Positions 59,255-64,000 of a stretch of DNA of 64,000 bases are shown one piece after another. How positions within the stretch are numbered: position 1 is the first letter of the stretch; each line of letters begins with the position of its first letter. The DNA is from Flavobacteriales bacterium (lineage in GTDB: Bacteria > Bacteroidota > Bacteroidia > Flavobacteriales_D > Sanyastnellaceae). The notes beneath the pieces are model-generated. The model was not told where the DNA came from. It did not search any database and worked only from the letters and a program-made list of their open reading frames with translations. The translations under genes and the position numbers were made by a program. The stretch is taken from contig JADKIZ010000015.1 in assembly GCA_016722445.1 (NCBI GenBank), positions 66,665-130,664 on the forward strand. The letters are read 5' to 3'.

Positions 59255-60022
59255 TTACAATTTCTTGATTTTAATATTTCTGAACCAAACATGGTTACCG
59301 TGATCCTGTAATCCGATTTTGCCTTTTTTATAAGTGCCGAAATCGGGCATGTCTTTGAACTTACTCCCCGCAATCATTTTTTTCCAACTATCGTCCCACA
59401 AAGTAGTGCTCACGATTTTGGTTCCGTTTAAATATAATTCCAGTGTGCCATTCAAACTTTTAATTTCTGCAAGGTTCCATTCCAAAGCAGGCTTTACCGT
59501 TTCTGGCGTACTCGTAATCATATCATACAAATCGCCTGCACGGTGTTTGATGATTTTTGAATCGGGGTGACATTTATTATCCAATACCTGCATTTCAGGA
59601 CCCGTCATCCAAGGCCACTGATATTTCACGGTATCCTCATGAATAAAGAAAATGATTCCGCTATTACCACAAGTGTCAATTTTCCATTCCAGTTTCAGAT
59701 GATAGTTATCATATTCTTCATCGGTCACAATATCACCACCATCACGGATCTGCCATTTGTCTTTTTGTGAAGCGTCTAGATGCAAAGCACCCTCTTCAAC
59801 TTTCCAAGCTGCACCAACTGGTTTACCACCATATTTATGCCAGCCCTTGGTGGTTTGTCCATCGAACAATGACACCCAGCCATCTTTAACTTCTTCAGGC
59901 GTTAATAAAGAAACCGTTGCAGTGCTTGCAGTTGTATCTGCTGAAGCAGTTGTTTTTTCTATTTCATTATTACAAGCGCTGAAAGCAGTCATGATCGCAA
60001 TGAATAAGAGTGAACGAAACAT
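59255..60022 (-). CDS. DUF1080 lipoprotein (3-keto-disaccharide hydrolase family)
   Basis: 255 residues, frame intact. The N terminus MFRSLLFIAIMTAFSAC ends in a lipobox Cys. The core WVSLFDGQTTKGWHKYGG, DEEYDNYHLKLEWKID, GNSGIIFFIHED, GPEMQVLDN and WNLAEIKSLNGTLELYLNG are DUF1080 hallmarks, a concanavalin-like fold. Family members hydrolyse 3-keto-glycosides made by Gfo/Idh-type dehydrogenases. It lies 2 bp from the cytochrome gene and near two such oxidoreductases. Confidence 0.88.
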   Translation of the reverse strand: MFRSLLFIAIMTAFSACNNEIEKTTASADTTASTATVSLLTPEEVKDGWVSLFDGQTTKGWHKYGGKPVGAAWKVEEGALHLDASQKDKWQIRDGGDIVTDEEYDNYHLKLEWKIDTCGNSGIIFFIHEDTVKYQWPWMTGPEMQVLDNKCHPDSKIIKHRAGDLYDMITSTPETVKPALEWNLAEIKSLNGTLELYLNGTKIVSTTLWDDSWKKMIAGSKFKDMPDFGTYKKGKIGLQDHGNHVWFRNIKIKKL

Positions 60023-60024
60023 GA

Positions 60025-60428
60025 TTATTTGTTTTTAAGTAAAAGGATATACTTCACCATCTTTTCTGCATTCTCTGGAGTAACTGTAGGATGTGGTGTC
60101 ATTGCTACTTGTCCCCATACACCTGTTCCACCTTTAACAATTTTCTCTGCTAATAACTTTACGTTTGCTTCTGTGTTTTCATATTTATTGGCAACATCTC
60201 TATATGGAGGTCCTACCAGTTTCTCATCCACTTTATGGCATGTCAAACAATCACTTTGCGCCACCAACACTAAACCGTCTTCGTAATCAGGATTAGCTGT
60301 TGGATCGGGAGCTGCTGCGGCTGTTGTTTCTTTGGTTTGCTCTTTGTAGCTTCTTTGTTTTCAGTACCTGAACCGCCACATGCAATTAGTGTTAATGCAA
60401 CTGCAGAGGTGAATAAAATCTTTTTCAT
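60025..60428 (-). CDS. Monohaem cytochrome c lipoprotein (one frameshift)
   Basis: About 134 residues. Signal and lipobox MKKILFTSAVALTLIAC, an Ala/Thr/Lys-rich linker (indel near 60350) and a class I cytochrome domain with SDCLTCH haem attachment, KLVGPPYRDVANKY and axial Met in VAMTPHP. Likely the electron acceptor for the adjacent glycoside oxidation pathway. Co-directional with the DUF1080 gene. Confidence 0.85.
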
Positions 60429-60558
60429 CTGTTTCTTTTTATTTGATTAAATATCAGATCAAACGCGGAGGTTAAAATCTTCATTACTTGTACAACTTTG
60501 ATGACTATTTTATCCTGTGCTGTTTGTTCTGTTTTGGTTAAAATTTTCTGCAAGGTAG

Positions 60559-61614
60559 TTAATCAAGACCAAGGATCTTCCGGTTTGTTGCAGTATTACT
60601 ATTACCTCCCGCAAAATCATCAAAAGCTTTTTCCGTGACTCTGATAATATGGTTTTTAATGAACTCTGCTCCTTCTTTAGCCCCATCTTCAGGATGCTTT
60701 AAACAGCATTCCCATTCCATCACTGCCCAACCTTGATAACCATATTGCGTTAGTTTGCTAAAAATGGTTTTGAAATCAACCTGTCCATCGCCAGGAGAAC
60801 GATAACGACCTGCCCGGTTCAACCAGCTTTGATAGCCACCAAATGTACCCTGCTTGCCTGTTGCATTAAATTCAGAATCTTTTACATGAAAGGCTTTGAT
60901 GCGTTCATGATAAAAATCAATGTATTGCAGATAATCGAGTTGTTGTAATACAAAATGCGAAGGATCGTATAATAAACAAGCACGTTTGTGATTGTTGACT
61001 TTTTCTAAAAACATTTCATAGGTAATGCCATCAAACAAATCCTCACCAGGGTGAATTTCATAACAAACATCCACGCCACATTCATCAAAAGCATTCAAGA
61101 TCGGTAACCAACGTTTGGCCAGTTCTTTGAACCCTTCTTCTACCAAACCATCGGGACGTTGCGGCCATGGATGAAACGCATGCCATAATAATGAACCACT
61201 AAAGGTGGCATGTGCATTGAGTCCGAGGTTTTGAGAAGCTTTGGCGCCATACATCATTTGTTGTACTGCCCATTCCTGTCGGGCTTTGGGATTTCCTTTT
61301 ACAGCATCGGGTGCAAATACATCAAACATGGTATCATAAGCAGGATGTACGGCTACTAATTGTCCTTGCAAATGGGTACTCAGTTCAGAGATCTCTAATC
61401 CTGCTTCGTTCACGATGCCTTTTAATTCATCAGCATAGGTTTTACTCTCTGCTGCTAATTGCAGGTCCATACAACGACTATCCAATGTGGGAATTTGTAC
61501 AGCCTTAAAACCTAATCCTTTGGCCCATTCACAGATTGAACGCAAGTTGTTGAATGGCGCTTGATCGTCCATGAACTGCGCTAGGAAAATGCCAGGTCCT
61601 TTGATTGTTTTCAT
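60559..61614 (-). CDS. Sugar phosphate isomerase/epimerase-type TIM barrel
   Basis: 351 residues, intact. LRSICEWAKGLGFKAVQIPTLD, EISELSTHLQGQLVAVHPAYD, VCYEIHPGEDLFDG (metal Glu), CLLYDPSHFVLQ (Asp, His) and FHVKDSEF follow the xylose-isomerase-like AP-endonuclease-2 fold with its divalent-metal site. WAVMEWECCLKHP near the C terminus supplies the last Glu. In 3-keto-sugar loci such proteins act as hydratase/isomerase or lyase on the keto sugar. Exact substrate unknown. Confidence 0.85.
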   Translation of the reverse strand: MKTIKGPGIFLAQFMDDQAPFNNLRSICEWAKGLGFKAVQIPTLDSRCMDLQLAAESKTYADELKGIVNEAGLEISELSTHLQGQLVAVHPAYDTMFDVFAPDAVKGNPKARQEWAVQQMMYGAKASQNLGLNAHATFSGSLLWHAFHPWPQRPDGLVEEGFKELAKRWLPILNAFDECGVDVCYEIHPGEDLFDGITYEMFLEKVNNHKRACLLYDPSHFVLQQLDYLQYIDFYHERIKAFHVKDSEFNATGKQGTFGGYQSWLNRAGRYRSPGDGQVDFKTIFSKLTQYGYQGWAVMEWECCLKHPEDGAKEGAEFIKNHIIRVTEKAFDDFAGGNSNTATNRKILGLD

Positions 61615-61758
61615 TTTTTTATTTTGAAATCTGCTATATGATCAATTGAAACAATAATATAACACCCCAATGGGGTGTCCATTCTTTCTAACAAAATGTT
61701 GCTCTTACAGGGCATCAAGCCATGTGTCTTTGTGTCTATTTGACTTAGCAGTGAATTA

Positions 61759-62914
61759 CTATATCGTAAACGCTCTCCATTTCTCTTCACTTTGACCGCT
61801 TTCAATTACGTTCTCAACAAAAGCCATTCCTCGAATGCCTTCGTTCACTGAAGGAAAATCAATCCATTCCGCTTTAGGCTCTTCCCCATCAATTTTGCTC
61901 GTACTGTTAATGCAAAATTTCTGTAGAGATTGGCAAAAGCTTCTAAAATCCTTCCGGATGTCCAGCTGGTGTTCTTGTATTATGTGCCGCATATGAACTA
62001 TTATAGCCACCACCAGTTCTGTAAATTTCAGTGGGTTTGTCGAGCCATTTCACCAATAATGTATTGGCATCTTCATGCTTCCATTCGATACCGCCTTTTT
62101 CACCATACACCCGAATCTTCACATTATTTTCTTCCCCTGCTGCAATCTGTGTTGCCATCAACACACCTGTTGCGCCGTTATTGAATTTGAGAAAAGCTGC
62201 ACCATCATCATCCAACATTCTTCCTTCAACCACAATATTAATATCGGAACAGAGATGCGTTACTTCTAAACCAGTTACATATTCAGCTAGGTTAAATGCA
62301 TGTGTACCAATATCACCCATGCTACCAGCTTTACCACTTTTCTTAGGATCTGTTCGCCAGCTTGCTTGTGTTTGTCCGGTACCCTCTAAAAAAGTACTGA
62401 GCCATCCTTGTGGGTATTCAACATATACTTTTCTGATTTTACCTAAAGCACCGCTTTTCAAAAAAGCTTTTGCTTGTTTTACCATGGGGTAACCATTATA
62501 GGTATGACAAAGCAGTAAAGTCAGTCCTGTTTCATCGAGTTTTGCTTTTAACTGTTTAGCTTCGTCTAACGTAAACGTGATGGGTTTTTCGATCACCACA
62601 TTAAACCCTTTTTCCAATGCAAGCATAGCAGGTGGAAAATGCACAAAGTTGGGAGTAACGATACTCACGAAATCAATGCGTTTATCGGCCGGCATAGCTG
62701 CTTCTTTTTCCAGCATTACTTTATAATCCGTATAAATTCTGTCTTCATCCAAGAATAACATTTTACCTGATTCAACTGCTACTTCAGGATTAATACTCAA
62801 TGCGCCTGCTACGAGTTCAACCTGTCCGTCCATATTCATGGCCAAACGATGTACGGCACCGATAAATGCATCTTTACCGCCACCAATCATTCCCATGCGA
62901 AGTTTTCTGTTCAT
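61759..62914 (-). CDS. Gfo/Idh/MocA oxidoreductase (one frameshift)
   Basis: About 385 residues, indel near 61945. RMGMIGGGKDAFIGAVHR is the Rossmann loop; FVSIVTPNFVHFPPAMLAL, VVIEKPITF (EKP motif), GDIGTHAFNLAEYV follow. Cytoplasmic, NAD(P)-dependent, probably acting on a keto sugar or glycoside. It starts 25 bp after the preceding oxidoreductase gene, so both belong to one operon. Confidence 0.87.
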
Positions 62915-62938
62915 GTGTTTATTTTTCTACTTTCTAAA

Positions 62939-64000
62939 TTATACGCCTAAAGTCCAACCATTTCTATATTCTCTTTTTACAAACTGATTGGCTTCATCGA
63001 AGTTGGTAATCTTCATATTGGCAGCATCCCATAATAATTTTTTGCGACCAAGATATTTATCTTCCCATCCTTTGAGTTTAGGGTTCTTCATCATCCAACT
63101 ACGGATGGCCAAGTTCCCCATCAAAATACTTTCAGTAAACGGACCTGCATATTCAAATGGTGAGCTGAGTTCTGTTTTTACCATAACCCGCAATACAACC
63201 ATTCACCCATTGTACATAATGTCCTTCGGGTACACGCTTCAAAGTTTGCTTTGGCAAAGTCACTTCCTTCATTCGCTTCGATGGTAGTAAAACAGGATCT
63301 TCACCATAACAACTACACATCATTTTTCCCTTAGTGCCTTCAAAGATTACACCACCATCCCAGTTGCCCATTGGTTCATCTGGTAATAATTCTTCTGGTC
63401 GTTGTGGTAATAAACCACCATCCATCCAAGTAACTTTAATATTCCCTTTTTATCGTTGGCGGGATAGTTGAGATGAATAATAGATGCAGGTGGACAGCTA
63501 TCAATATATCCGGCTTCTGTCCAAGCAGCAGTAAACTGATTGGGCACACTACATTCAACTTCATTGGGATATAAAATTGGTAGGATACGATAGATTGGAT
63601 CCATGATATGACAAGCCATATCACCTAATGCGCCTGTACCATAAGCCCACCAGCCACGCCAGTTAAAGGGATGATAAGCTGGGTTATAATCTTCATATTG
63701 TGCTGTACCTAACCAGAGATCCCAATTCATTTTATCTGGAACAGGATAATTACCTTTTGGTTTTGCTAAACCTTGTGGCCATACCGGACGGTTGGTCCAT
63801 GCATGCACTTGAGTTACTTCACCAATCAAACCTGCATTATACCATTCCTTTAATGTACGAACACCATCACCACTACCACCTTGGTTACCCATTTGTGTAA
63901 CTACTTTATAACGCTTGGCAGCTTCTGTAATCATTCTCGCCTCATAAATATCATGTGAGTGGCTTTTGTACGTAAACATGTTTGCCTAATTGCATAGCAG
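62939..64000 (-). CDS. Gfo/Idh/MocA oxidoreductase, partial (runs off window)
   Basis: The N terminus lies beyond the window edge. Visible from about residue 130: HDIYEARMITEAAKRYKVVTQMGNQGGSGDGVR, HAWTNRPVWPQGLAKP, WDLWLGTAQYEDYNPAYHPFNWRGWWAYGTGALGDMACHIMD, and a C terminus MKITNFDEANQFVKREYRNGW. The long WDLWLG insertion is typical of secreted TAT-type Bacteroidota members. Indels near 63990-63960, 63450 and 63190. Likely the glycoside 3-dehydrogenase of the locus. Confidence 0.85.

Overview
The window looks like chromosomal DNA of a member of the Bacteroidota, most likely a Chitinophagaceae-type bacterium. The evidence is TAnnTTTG promoter boxes just upstream of many genes, Bacteroidota-typical families (DUF2911, DUF6132, TIGR02757, secreted DUF1080, TAT-targeted Gfo/Idh/MocA oxidoreductases) and the housekeeping set (polA, uvrB, asnB, fabH, korB, ctaA, htpG, rnhB). 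About half the genes, including essential ones, are cut by single-base indels, often in homopolymers. This looks like uncorrected sequencing error, so I give whole-gene spans and mark the breaks.

Layout. (1) 1-7.5 kb: an AT-rich, one-directional operon encoding a DUF1826-like protein, an alanyl-tRNA-synthetase-like protein, a SAM methyltransferase, two dCTP-deaminase-like proteins, a divergent full-length leucyl-tRNA synthetase and an ATP-grasp ligase. It resembles an undescribed biosynthetic or self-resistance locus. (2) 7.77-15.0 kb: an integron-type cassette array without a visible integrase. Seven attC-like sites delimit cassettes with a lipoprotein, a sulfurtransferase, a structured non-coding element, an acetyltransferase plus small basic protein pair, a repeat-rich non-coding cassette and a TPR protein. 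An IS1182-family element sits in the core of the first attC. Several attC loops carry Bacteroidota promoter boxes pointing at the next cassette. (3) 15.1-36.5 kb: ordinary chromosomal genes (pfkB, dsbA-like, polA, parA, uvrB, acpH-like, CoA-transferase, asnB, cystathionine gamma-synthase/lyase type enzyme, rnhB and others).

(4) 36.6-47.5 kb: a sulfide/thiosulfate island. It has a Crp/Fnr regulator, TauE/SafE exporter, persulfide dioxygenase-rhodanese, two small rhodaneses, two YeeE/YedE halves, a TsdA-like dihaem cytochrome, DsrE-type proteins, a TusE/DsrC-like protein, a sulfide:quinone reductase and a CoA-disulfide/persulfide reductase-rhodanese fusion. Four Crp-like palindromes lie 32-33 bp from -7 boxes, suggesting the local regulator activates the island. 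(5) 47.6-59.2 kb: ctaA, patatin-like lipase, lipid kinase, fabH, korB, RRM protein, ABC-F protein, htpG (5' end missing). (6) 59.2-64 kb: a sugar locus with DUF1080 lipoprotein, cytochrome c, TIM-barrel isomerase and two Gfo/Idh/MocA oxidoreductases, consistent with a 3-keto-glycoside pathway. No rRNA, tRNA, integrase or CRISPR array was recognised.
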